Positions 1 to 5,740 of a DNA stretch of 6,464 nt are shown piece by piece. How positions within the stretch are numbered: position 1 is the stretch's first letter; every line of letters starts with the position of its first letter. This stretch comes from Oscillospiraceae bacterium (GTDB lineage Bacteria; Bacillota_A; Clostridia; Oscillospirales; Oscillospiraceae), in contig JAFQPT010000149.1 of NCBI GenBank assembly GCA_017411665.1, forward strand, positions 1 through 6,464. The letters run 5' to 3'. The notes beneath the pieces are model-generated. The model made no database searches, was not told where the DNA came from, and was given only the letters and a program-made list of their open reading frames with translations. The position numbers and the translations under genes were made by a program.

Positions 1-410
1 TAGGCATCAATCGCGTCGCGACGGATATTGCGGATTGCAACCTTGCATTCTTCGCCGTACTTCTTAACCTGCTTTGCCAGTTCCTTACGACGTTCTTCAG
101 TCAACTGGGGGAACAGCAGACGGATGCACTTGCCGTCGTTGGTGGGGTTGATACCCAGATCGGACTTCAGAATTGCCTTTTCAATTGCCTTCAGAACGGT
201 GTTATCCCAAGGCTGAATGACCAGAGATCTGGGATCGGGAGAAGAAATGGAAGCAACCTGCTGAATGGGAGTGGGGCAGCCATAGTATTCTACCTGAATC
301 TGATCCAAAACAGCGGCATTTGCTCTGCCTGCTCTGACGGTAGCAAATTCGGTTGCCAGATGATCCAGAGATTTCTGCATTCTTACCTTATATTCCTGAT
401 TGTTAGCCAT
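1..410 (-). CDS. frr: Ribosome recycling factor, C-terminus cut by window edge
   Basis: Ribosome recycling factor acts in the cytoplasm with EF-G to split post-termination ribosomes from mRNA. About 136 N-terminal residues of the usual ~185 are visible; the rest lies left of base 1. Reading the minus strand from ATG at 410-408 gives [18 protein letters not shown], then VRAGRA (equivalent to the family's IRTGRA), VEYYGCPTP, an LVIQPWD block, [33 protein letters not shown] and IRNIRRDA. These are the ordered signature blocks of RRF and give essentially complete collinearity with the family. An AGGAGG ribosome binding site at 420-425 sits 9 bases before the ATG and fixes the start. It follows pyrH by 32 bases with no terminator between them, so the two are very probably co-transcribed, as in most bacteria. 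Truncation is due only to the window boundary. Confidence 0.97.
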   Translation of the reverse strand, partial: MANNQEYKVRMQKSLDHLATEFATVRAGRANAAVLDQIQVEYYGCPTPIQQVASISSPDPRSLVIQPWDNTVLKAIEKAILKSDLGINPTNDGKCIRLLFPQLTEERRKELAKQVKKYGEECKVAIRNIRRDAIDA

Positions 411-442
411 TATAGATATCCTCCTATGTTAACTTGAATGAA

Positions 443-1165
443 TTACTTGGTTACAGATGTGCCAATCTTTTCGCCCAGCACAACACGAATAATATTTTCG
501 GGATCCTTCAGCGCAAACACTTCAATGGGAAGATTATTTTCCATTGCAACGGAAGTTGCTGCAGTATCCATGACAGCCAAATGCTTTGCAAGCATTTCGT
601 CATATGTAATGGTGTCATACTTCACCGCAGAGGGATCCTTATTGGGGTCTGCGGAATATACGCCATCAATATTCTTTGCAAGCAAAATCGCTTCAGCATC
701 GATTTCAAGTGCTCTAAGTACACCTGCGGTGTCTGTGGTGAAATATGGATTACCGGAACCCGCAGCAAAAATAACGACCTTGCCATCATTCAAATGGCGA
801 ACAGCAGCTTCTTTGGTAAAAGTCTCACCAAATGCAGGCATAGGTACAGCAGTCATAACACGTGCATCCACACCATTCTGTTCAAAAACATCACTCAGTG
901 CCAGAGAATTCATGACAGTAGCAAGCATACCCATGCGATCTGCACGAGTACGATCCATCTTGCCTTCGCCGTTCTTAACGCCTCTCCAGAAGTTGCCGCC
1001 GCCTACAACAATGCCAATCTGAACGCCCATATCAAGACATTTCTTAATTGCAAGGCAAACATCCTTCATAACTGCAAAATCAAGACCGGTTCCTTTACCA
1101 CCGGACAGTGCTTCGCCGGAAACCTTCAAAAGTACACGACGATAAACAGGCTGATTCTGGGACAT
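443..1165 (-). CDS. pyrH: Uridylate kinase (UMP kinase)
   Basis: Cytoplasmic hexameric UMP kinase of the amino-acid-kinase fold. It phosphorylates UMP to UDP with ATP in pyrimidine nucleotide synthesis; in the family it is usually activated by GTP and inhibited by UTP. The 240 residues equal the normal length. Visible motifs: LLKVSGEAL (residues 12-20, phosphate-binding Lys), GIVVGGGNFWRG (51-62, nucleotide-binding Gly loop), DRTRADRMGMLATVMN (71-86, UMP site), AAGSGNPYFTTDTA (134-147, UMP/phosphate site) and AKNIDGVYSADP (163-174, ATP-binding loop). The start is set by GAAAGGGG at 1173-1180, 7 bases before ATG. frr follows 32 bases downstream. Unlike the common rpsB-tsf-pyrH-frr order, no tsf lies upstream: the next gene is the divergent spoIIGA, so this operon must start in the 161-base gap. 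Function is certain; regulation is inferred. Confidence 0.98.
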   Translation of the reverse strand: MSQNQPVYRRVLLKVSGEALSGGKGTGLDFAVMKDVCLAIKKCLDMGVQIGIVVGGGNFWRGVKNGEGKMDRTRADRMGMLATVMNSLALSDVFEQNGVDARVMTAVPMPAFGETFTKEAAVRHLNDGKVVIFAAGSGNPYFTTDTAGVLRALEIDAEAILLAKNIDGVYSADPNKDPSAVKYDTITYDEMLAKHLAVMDTAATSVAMENNLPIEVFALKDPENIIRVVLGEKIGTSVTK

Positions 1166-1182
1166 AAAACTACCCCTTTCAA

Positions 1183-1210
1183 ATTATACCGTATCAATAA
1201 AACGTACCAA
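1183..1210 (-). promoter_or_regulatory. Second candidate promoter P2 for pyrH, overlapping its leader
   Basis: A perfect TATAAT on the minus strand (1183-1188) is preceded after 16 bases by TTGGTA (1205-1210). The predicted start point is near 1176, inside the GGGG of the pyrH ribosome binding site (1173-1180). A transcript from here would have a leader of only about 11 bases and a cut-down Shine-Dalgarno sequence. Either it is a chance A/T-rich match or it has a special role in start-site-dependent control. Motif match only. Confidence 0.3.
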
Positions 1211-1229
1211 AACGCAGGCATTCCCGAGC

Positions 1230-1248
1230 TTCGATACAATTCCGATAC
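1230..1248. promoter_or_regulatory. Tandem GATAC repeats, possible degenerate Spo0A boxes
   Basis: TTCGATAC (1230-1237) and TCCGATAC (1241-1248) are direct repeats exactly 11 bases apart, about one helical turn. The Spo0A box, read on this strand, is TTCGNCA. The first copy, TTCGATA, differs from it at one position and the second at two. Tandem 0A boxes upstream of spoIIG are known in Bacillus subtilis, so placement upstream of spoIIGA is suggestive. The matches are imperfect and another regulator of pyrH is equally possible. Confidence 0.25.
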
Positions 1249-1267
1249 TTTTCACTATACAAGTCAT

Positions 1268-1295
1268 ATTCTACCACATAATTGCACTATTGCAA
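1268..1295 (-). promoter_or_regulatory. Candidate sigma-A promoter P1 for pyrH-frr
   Basis: On the minus strand TTGCAA (1290-1295) is followed after 16 bases by TAGAAT (1268-1273). A TG dinucleotide one base before the -10 box makes it an extended -10 element. Transcription would begin near 1261 and give a leader of about 96 bases that includes the pyrH ribosome binding site. It is the best match that leaves a full leader. The -35 box lies inside a small inverted repeat, TTGCA-CTAT-TGCAA (1282-1295), and sits next to the candidate -35 of the opposing spoIIGA promoter. Motif match only. Confidence 0.5.
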
Positions 1296-1328
1296 ATGAC
1301 AAATTTCTTACAAGAAGACGTTTATAAT
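1296..1328 (+). promoter_or_regulatory. Candidate long-spacer promoter for spoIIGA-sigE
   Basis: ATGACA (1296-1301, one mismatch to TTGACA) and a perfect TATAAT (1323-1328) are separated by 21 bases. That is too long for a normal sigma-A promoter. The B. subtilis spoIIG promoter, however, is known for an extended spacer of about 22 bases that needs Spo0A~P. The start point would fall near 1335-1336, at the second in-frame ATG (1336) of spoIIGA. That would make the mRNA leaderless or nearly so. The -10 box overlaps the first ATG (1327). Inference from motif and position. Confidence 0.35.
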
Positions 1329-2151
1329 GATTTCTATGAATAATGTTTATCTTGACCTACTGTTTCTTATCAATTTTTTTACAGATTACATCACATTATT
1401 ATGTACTGCAAAAATCAGTCATGCCGAAATTCGACGTAAAAGGATTCTGATTGCCTCTGTATTCGGCGGTATTTATGGGTGTCTCTGTATGATTTACAAA
1501 AATACTTGGTTCAATACACCTGTCATTCAATTAACATGTGCAATTGTATTATGTCTCATCTCATTTTCCACCGAAAGAAAGCTGTTGCTGTGTTATGTCT
1601 CTTTCATTGTGATTTCTTCTGTTTTTGGTGGATTTCTCTCTCCTTTTGTATTTTTCACAAAACAAGGAAAGGTGATTCCTCTCAATCTTAAGGCACTTAT
1701 ATTTACCTTCGTTGCCGTTTATCTTCTGTTATCATATTTCTACAGAAATATAAAGAAACAAAGCTCTCGACAGTATTTAAAAACAACAATTACATTAAAC
1801 AAACGTTCCGTTTCCTTCTACGCACTAAAAGATACCGGAAACGAATTAATTGACACTGTATCAAATCTGCCCGTTTTGATAATCGAAGAAACACTTATTC
1901 ACAAATTGATTCCGGAACTGCAGGATATAGAACAAACCGATGATATTTATGATAACTTCTGTAAAATGAGCACCATCACATATTTAATAGGAAAGCTTCG
2001 TTTGATTCCATATCAAACCATTTCCGAAAACAGCATTATGATTGGTTTTATACCTGACGAAATACTCATAGACGGAAACACCGAGAAAATGATTGTCGCA
2101 TTCAGCCGCAATAAACTCAGTCAAAATGATACATATCAAGGAATCTGTTAG
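1327..2151 (+). CDS. spoIIGA: Pro-sigma-E processing aspartic protease SpoIIGA
   Basis: Membrane-embedded aspartic protease of the sporulating mother cell. After engagement by the forespore protein SpoIIR it cleaves pro-sigma-E at the septum. The 274 residues show the family layout: about five hydrophobic helices in the first half (roughly 7-27, 40-57, 66-80, 86-109, 120-138), then a soluble protease domain. [10 protein letters not shown] (167-176) carries the catalytic D-T/S-G at Asp169, and LRLIPY (225-230) is the second conserved block. The N-terminus [13 protein letters not shown] matches the B. subtilis start (YLDVIWLLNF). I list the first ATG; the ATG at 1336 aligns better with the family start, and neither has a good ribosome binding site (only AAGAAG, 1312-1317). 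The C-terminus stops soon after [11 protein letters not shown], shorter than the 309-residue B. subtilis protein. It is translationally linked to sigE. Confidence 0.95.
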   Translation: MISMNNVYLDLLFLINFFTDYITLLCTAKISHAEIRRKRILIASVFGGIYGCLCMIYKNTWFNTPVIQLTCAIVLCLISFSTERKLLLCYVSFIVISSVFGGFLSPFVFFTKQGKVIPLNLKALIFTFVAVYLLLSYFYRNIKKQSSRQYLKTTITLNKRSVSFYALKDTGNELIDTVSNLPVLIIEETLIHKLIPELQDIEQTDDIYDNFCKMSTITYLIGKLRLIPYQTISENSIMIGFIPDEILIDGNTEKMIVAFSRNKLSQNDTYQGIC

Positions 2152-2159
2152 GAGGCATC

Positions 2160-2876
2160 ATGAAACTACAACAGGAATATTTGATATTCAAAGCAAGATT
2201 ATTCTGTCATTTATTATCACTCCCTCGAATCCACTACATAGGCGGCAGTGACACACTTCCTCCCCCATTGAATAAGGACGAAGAGACCAGAGCAATTGAG
2301 GGACTTCAAAACGGAGACATTGCATATAAGCAGCTTCTGATTGAGCATAACCTCCGCCTTGTTGTCTACATCGCAAAACGATTTGAAAACACAGGAATCG
2401 GATTGGAAGATTTAATTTCACTTGGGACAATCGGCTTAATCAAAGCAATCAATACATACAATCCGTCAAAAAATATAAAGCTGGCAACCTACGCATCCAG
2501 ATGTATCGAAAACGAAATATTAATGTATTTAAGAAAATACAGTAATATTAAATCTGAGCTCAGTCTCGATGAGCCATTAAATACAGACTGGGACGGAAAT
2601 GAGTTGTTATTATCAGATGTTCTTGGCACTGAGGACGATGAAGTAAGCAAACCATTGGAAGATGATGCAGACCGAAAAATGCTGCAGGAAAGCATTTCGG
2701 TACTTAATCCACGAGAAAGACGAATTATTGAATTGAGATTTGGTCTCAACAGTACGAAGGAATACACACAGAAAGAAGTTGCTGAAATCATGGGAATCAG
2801 CCAAAGTTACATCAGTCGTCTGGAAAAAAGAACCATAGCCAGGTTACGGAAAGAAATGGTAAAACGAATGGAATAA
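2160..2876 (+). CDS. sigE: RNA polymerase sporulation sigma factor SigE (pro-form)
   Basis: Sigma-70 family factor that directs early mother-cell transcription in sporulation. It is made as inactive pro-sigma-E. The 238 residues match the 239 of B. subtilis SigE almost end to end. The basic, hydrophobic pro-sequence is residues 1-25; by alignment, cleavage should lie between His25 and Tyr26 just before YIGGS. Region 2 follows: [16 protein letters not shown], the core-binding segment [16 protein letters not shown] (83-98), then [18 protein letters not shown] (108-125), which contacts and melts the -10. [20 protein letters not shown] (137-156) is highly characteristic of SigE. Region 4 has [12 protein letters not shown] and the helix-turn-helix [20 protein letters not shown] (203-222). 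AGGAGG (2150-2155) overlaps the spoIIGA stop, 4 bases before ATG, so protease and substrate are co-produced. sigG, next in many Bacilli and Clostridia, is absent here. Confidence 0.98.
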   Translation: MKLQQEYLIFKARLFCHLLSLPRIHYIGGSDTLPPPLNKDEETRAIEGLQNGDIAYKQLLIEHNLRLVVYIAKRFENTGIGLEDLISLGTIGLIKAINTYNPSKNIKLATYASRCIENEILMYLRKYSNIKSELSLDEPLNTDWDGNELLLSDVLGTEDDEVSKPLEDDADRKMLQESISVLNPRERRIIELRFGLNSTKEYTQKEVAEIMGISQSYISRLEKRTIARLRKEMVKRME

Positions 2877-2879
2877 ACA

Positions 2880-2906
2880 TTGTCAGACAGTTGTCATAAA
2901 TTGACG
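2880..2906. repeat. TTGTCA repeats beside the oxidase promoter, possible operator
   Basis: TTGTCA occurs at 2880-2885 and again at 2891-2896, 11 bases apart on the same face of the helix. The second copy also forms the inverted repeat GTCA-TAAAT-TGAC (2893-2905) that runs into the TTGACG -35 box. The arrangement could bind a regulator that controls the downstream oxidase gene. The elements are short and could be chance. The 2877-2900 segment contains no stem followed by a T-run, so sigE has no visible terminator. Confidence 0.22.
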
Positions 2907-2929
2907 GATTACGATTAATGTGTTACTAT
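2901..2929 (+). promoter_or_regulatory. Sigma-A-type promoter of the FMN oxidase gene
   Basis: TTGACG (2901-2906), a 17-base spacer and TACTAT (2924-2929), with TG one base upstream of the -10 (2921-2922), make the clearest promoter of the window. Transcription should start near 2936, leaving a leader of about 45 bases. AAGGGAG (2967-2973) lies 7 bases before the ATG. The gene can therefore be expressed independently of spoIIGA-sigE. Confidence 0.7.
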
Positions 2930-2980
2930 AAAATTAGTTAATTTTGATTAAGACAAAATCACAAGTAAGGGAGATAAGTT

Positions 2981-4003
2981 ATGGATTATTTGGAAATTTG
3001 TAAAAATGCTCGCGAAATTTTCGGAAACCACTGCTTGGTATGCCCCGTCTGCAACGGTAAGGCATGTGCAAACAGAATCCCCGGTCCCGGCTGCAAGCCC
3101 CCCGGACTGACCGCTGTTCGCAACTACGAAAAGTGGCAGGAAATTTTTGTAAACATGGATACCATTTGCAACAACAAGACCCCCGACACCACATACGAGC
3201 TGTTCGGCAAGAAGTTTAAGTATCCCTTCTTTGCCGCCCCCATCGGCTCTATGAAGATGCACTACGGCGGCGACCACACCGACATCACCTATAACGCACA
3301 GCTGATTCCAGGCTGCATTGATGCAGGTATCGCTGCATTTACCGGTGACGGCGTTGACCCCGAAGTCATGCTGTCCTCCGCAAAGGTTATGAACCAGTTT
3401 GGCGGTATCGGTGTTCCCGTCATCAAGCCCTGGAATATCGAAGCTGTTAAGGAAAAGCTGGACGTTTTGAACGCAACCGAAATTTTTGCAGCTGCTATGG
3501 ACATTGACGGTGCAGGTCTCCCCTTCCTGAAGGCAATGAATCCCAACGCAGGCAGCAAGTCTGTTGAAGAACTGCGCGAAATCATTGAATACGCAAAGAT
3601 GCCCTTCATCCTCAAGGGTATTATGACCGTCAAGGGTGCTGTAAAGGCTGTTGAAGCAGGCGCTAAGGGTATTGTAGTTTCCAACCACGGCGGTCGTGTT
3701 CTGGGCAACTGTCCCTCCACCGCTGAAGTGCTGAAAGACATTGTTGACGAAGTTGGCAATGAAATCGTCATCATGGTTGACGGCGGTATCCGTACCGGCT
3801 CCGACATTTTCAAGGCACTTGCAATCGGTGCAGACTCCGTTCTGATCGGTCGTCCTTATGTTCCTATGGTATATGGCGGCGGCAAGGAAGGCATCAAGGT
3901 TTACACAGACAAGCTGGGTGCTGAACTTGTTGACACCATGACTATGTGCGGTGCACATTCTCTGGACGAAATCAGTCGTGACATGATTTACTATGCAAAG
4001 TAA
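2981..4003 (+). CDS. FMN-dependent alpha-hydroxy-acid oxidizing protein, Cys-rich clostridial type
   Basis: Member of the FMN-dependent alpha-hydroxy-acid dehydrogenase/oxidase superfamily (glycolate oxidase, lactate oxidase, L-lactate dehydrogenase), a TIM barrel that oxidises 2-hydroxyacids to 2-oxoacids. At 340 residues it is slightly shorter than classical members. Visible: FFAAPIGS (83-90, first strand), MDIDGAGL (173-180), PFILKGIMT (208-216) with the FMN-contacting Lys212, SNHGGR (234-239) with catalytic-base His236 and substrate-binding Arg239, VDGGIRTGSDIFKALAIGAD (266-285) and IGRP (289-292), the FMN phosphate site. The QLY tyrosine motif of glycolate oxidase is not seen; GVPVIKPW (144-151) stands near that place. 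A cluster Cys18-Cys21-Cys24-Cys29 (CX2CX2CX4C) precedes the barrel. No signal peptide. The true substrate is unknown; lactate is only a family-level guess. It has its own promoter and terminator. Confidence 0.88.
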   Translation: MDYLEICKNAREIFGNHCLVCPVCNGKACANRIPGPGCKPPGLTAVRNYEKWQEIFVNMDTICNNKTPDTTYELFGKKFKYPFFAAPIGSMKMHYGGDHTDITYNAQLIPGCIDAGIAAFTGDGVDPEVMLSSAKVMNQFGGIGVPVIKPWNIEAVKEKLDVLNATEIFAAAMDIDGAGLPFLKAMNPNAGSKSVEELREIIEYAKMPFILKGIMTVKGAVKAVEAGAKGIVVSNHGGRVLGNCPSTAEVLKDIVDEVGNEIVIMVDGGIRTGSDIFKALAIGADSVLIGRPYVPMVYGGGKEGIKVYTDKLGAELVDTMTMCGAHSLDEISRDMIYYAK

Positions 4004-4011
4004 TATTAAAT

Positions 4012-4044
4012 AAAGAATGCAAACGATTGTTTGCATTCTTTTTT
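4012..4044 (+). terminator. Intrinsic terminator of the FMN oxidase gene
   Basis: AAAGAATGCAAAC (4012-4024), loop GATT, and GTTTGCATTCTTT (4029-4041) form a perfect 13-bp stem. The RNA ends in six U (4039-4044). It starts 9 bases after the oxidase stop codon and isolates the gene from the ABC-F gene. A textbook Rho-independent terminator. Confidence 0.95.
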
Positions 4045-4061
4045 GTTCCTATTTCAAAAAT

Positions 4062-4121
4062 ATACTATTAAAATTTCCAAACATATGATATAGTATCTCT
4101 GTCTGTAAACAAAAATACTAT
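4062..4121 (+). repeat. Three ATACTAT copies in the leader region of the ABC-F gene
   Basis: ATACTAT occurs at 4062-4068 and 4115-4121, and its reverse complement ATAGTAT at 4090-4096. The middle copy could pair in RNA with either flanking copy, giving two mutually exclusive 7-bp stems. The second would end 2 bases before the TGGAGG ribosome binding site (4124-4129). The stems hold only one G-C pair each and are weak. TATACT (4061-4066) or TATGAT (4084-4089) may instead be -10 boxes; neither has a convincing -35, so the promoter of the ABC-F gene is not resolved. Confidence 0.25.
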
Positions 4122-4135
4122 TCTGGAGGCTACGA

Positions 4136-5731
4136 ATGATTACTGTTGACAATCTTTCCATGCAGTTTGGCGGCTCTGTGCTGTTTTCCAAGGTTGACCT
4201 GCAGTTTACCGCAGGCAACTGCTACGGTATTATCGGTGCAAACGGTGCCGGCAAATCCACTTTTGTTAGAATTCTTTCCGGTGAACTTGAAGCATCCTCC
4301 GGTTATGTTCATATTGATCCCAAGGCACGCATGTCTGTGCTGAAGCAGGATCAGTTCATGTATGACGAATACACCGTAATGGATACCGTTATTATGGGCA
4401 ACCAGCGTCTGTATGATTGCGGCAAAGAAAAGGATGCAATCTATATGAAAGAAGACTTTACCGACGAAGATGGTCTGCGCGCTGCAGAGCTCGAAGAAGA
4501 ATACGCTGAACTGGGCGGTTGGGAATCTGAATCCGATGCTAGCCGACTGCTGCAGGGTCTGGGAATCACCCCCGATATGCACGATATGATGATGAGCGAA
4601 ATGGATCCTCGTCTGAAGGTAAAGGTTCTGCTGGCTCAGGCTCTATTTGGTAACCCCGACATTATCCTGCTGGACGAGCCTACCAACAACCTTGACCTTG
4701 CAAGTGTAGTTTGGTTGGAAGACTTCCTGATGGACTACGAAGGCACCGTTCTGGTAGTATCCCATGACCGTTACTTCCTCAACAACGTATGTACCCACAT
4801 CGTTGATATTGACTACGGTAAAATCAGAATGTACGTCGGCAACTATGACTTCTGGTACGAATCCAGCCAGCTGATGCAGAAACTGATGCGCGAACAGAAC
4901 AAGAAGGCTGAACAGAAAATTGAAGAACTGCAGGCCTTTATCCGTCGTTTCTCTGCAAACAAATCCAAGTCTCGTCAGGCAACTTCCAGAAGAAAATTGC
5001 TGGACAAGCTGACTGTTGAAGAAATGCCCGCATCCAGCCGTCGCTATCCCTGGGTTGGTTTCCAAGCACAGCGCGAACCCGGCAAAGACCGTCTGTTTGT
5101 TACTGAAATCAGCAAAACCGTTGACGGTGTAAAGCTGTTGAACAACATTTCCTTTATCATGAATAAGGAAGACAAGATTGCAATTATCGGTAAGAATGAA
5201 CTGGCCGTTACCATGCTGTTTAAGATTCTGATGGGTGAAGAAGAACCCGATTCCGGCAGCATCAAGTGGGGCGTTTCCACCACTCAGACCTATTGCCCCA
5301 AGGACAACAGCGAGTACTTCGATAACTGCGATTATGACCTGATTGACTGGATGCGGCAGTTCTCCGAAGATAAACGCGAAAGCTATCTGCGTACATTCCT
5401 GGGTCGTATGCTGTTCTCCGGCGATGATGTATATAAGCGCGTTAATGTTCTTTCCGGTGGCGAAAAAGTCCGCTGCATGCTGTCTAAGATGATGTTGAGC
5501 GGTGCAAACGTACTGCTGTTTGACCAGCCCACCAACCACCTCGACCTGGAAAGTATTGCCGCATTGAACAACGGCATGGAAGCATTCCCCTACAACATCA
5601 TCTTCTCCTCTCATGACCACCAGTTGACTCAGTCTGTTGCAAATCGAATCATTGAAATTACCGAAGATGGTATCATTGACCGCATGTGCTCCTACGACGA
5701 TTACATGCATCTGTTTAATAAGGAAAAGTAA
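4136..5731 (+). CDS. ykpA: ABC-F family ATPase, YkpA/YbiT type
   Basis: Soluble twin-ATPase of the ABC-F class. These bind the ribosomal E site and act on stalled or initiating translation; no membrane domain is present, so this is not a transporter. The 531 residues follow the YkpA/YbiT pattern. NBD1: Walker A GANGAGKST (34-42), an insertion rich in Asp/Glu (about 93-130), Walker B LLDEPTNNLD (178-187), switch His210. A charged linker (about 240-310) contains RRFSANKSKSRQATSRRKLL, the family hallmark that reaches the peptidyl-tRNA. NBD2: LSGGEK (439-444), FDQPTNHLD (462-470), His493. Odd: NBD2 Walker A reads IGKNELAVT (351-359), without GKS/T; the catalytic Glu is Gln464; the NBD1 signature is SEMDPRLK (154-161). 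TGGAGG lies 6 bases before ATG. YkpA-type assignment is firm; an antibiotic-resistance role is not implied. Confidence 0.93.
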   Translation: MITVDNLSMQFGGSVLFSKVDLQFTAGNCYGIIGANGAGKSTFVRILSGELEASSGYVHIDPKARMSVLKQDQFMYDEYTVMDTVIMGNQRLYDCGKEKDAIYMKEDFTDEDGLRAAELEEEYAELGGWESESDASRLLQGLGITPDMHDMMMSEMDPRLKVKVLLAQALFGNPDIILLDEPTNNLDLASVVWLEDFLMDYEGTVLVVSHDRYFLNNVCTHIVDIDYGKIRMYVGNYDFWYESSQLMQKLMREQNKKAEQKIEELQAFIRRFSANKSKSRQATSRRKLLDKLTVEEMPASSRRYPWVGFQAQREPGKDRLFVTEISKTVDGVKLLNNISFIMNKEDKIAIIGKNELAVTMLFKILMGEEEPDSGSIKWGVSTTQTYCPKDNSEYFDNCDYDLIDWMRQFSEDKRESYLRTFLGRMLFSGDDVYKRVNVLSGGEKVRCMLSKMMLSGANVLLFDQPTNHLDLESIAALNNGMEAFPYNIIFSSHDHQLTQSVANRIIEITEDGIIDRMCSYDDYMHLFNKEK

Positions 5732-5740
5732 ACCAACGAA

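Noticed and set aside
1282..1295. TTGCA-CTAT-TGCAA inverted repeat as an operator
   Set aside because: Arms of only five bases in A/T-rich DNA and no known match. It is recorded only as context of promoter P1.
434..1327. Long plus-strand open frame (297 codons) opposite pyrH
   Set aside because: Its protein is rich in Cys, His, Asn and Thr, resembles no family and lies antisense to an unmistakable pyrH. It is a by-product of pyrH codon use.
2948..4036. 362-codon minus-strand open frame opposite the FMN oxidase
   Set aside because: Antisense shadow of a C-ending-codon gene. It has no ribosome binding site and runs through the terminator hairpin; composition is rich in Val, Asn, Cys and His.
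4012..4044. Hairpin as a riboswitch or small RNA for the ABC-F gene
   Set aside because: A perfect stem followed by six U immediately after a stop codon is fully explained as an intrinsic terminator.
4136..5731. ABC-F gene read as an antibiotic-resistance (Msr/Vga/Lsa type) determinant
   Set aside because: The linker hallmark and overall match point to the housekeeping-like YkpA/YbiT group. No long resistance-type interdomain arm is visible.
4136..5731. ABC-F degenerate motifs read as a decaying pseudogene
   Set aside because: No frameshift or stop, a full-length frame, and one complete composite ATPase site with a strong ribosome binding site argue for a functional protein.
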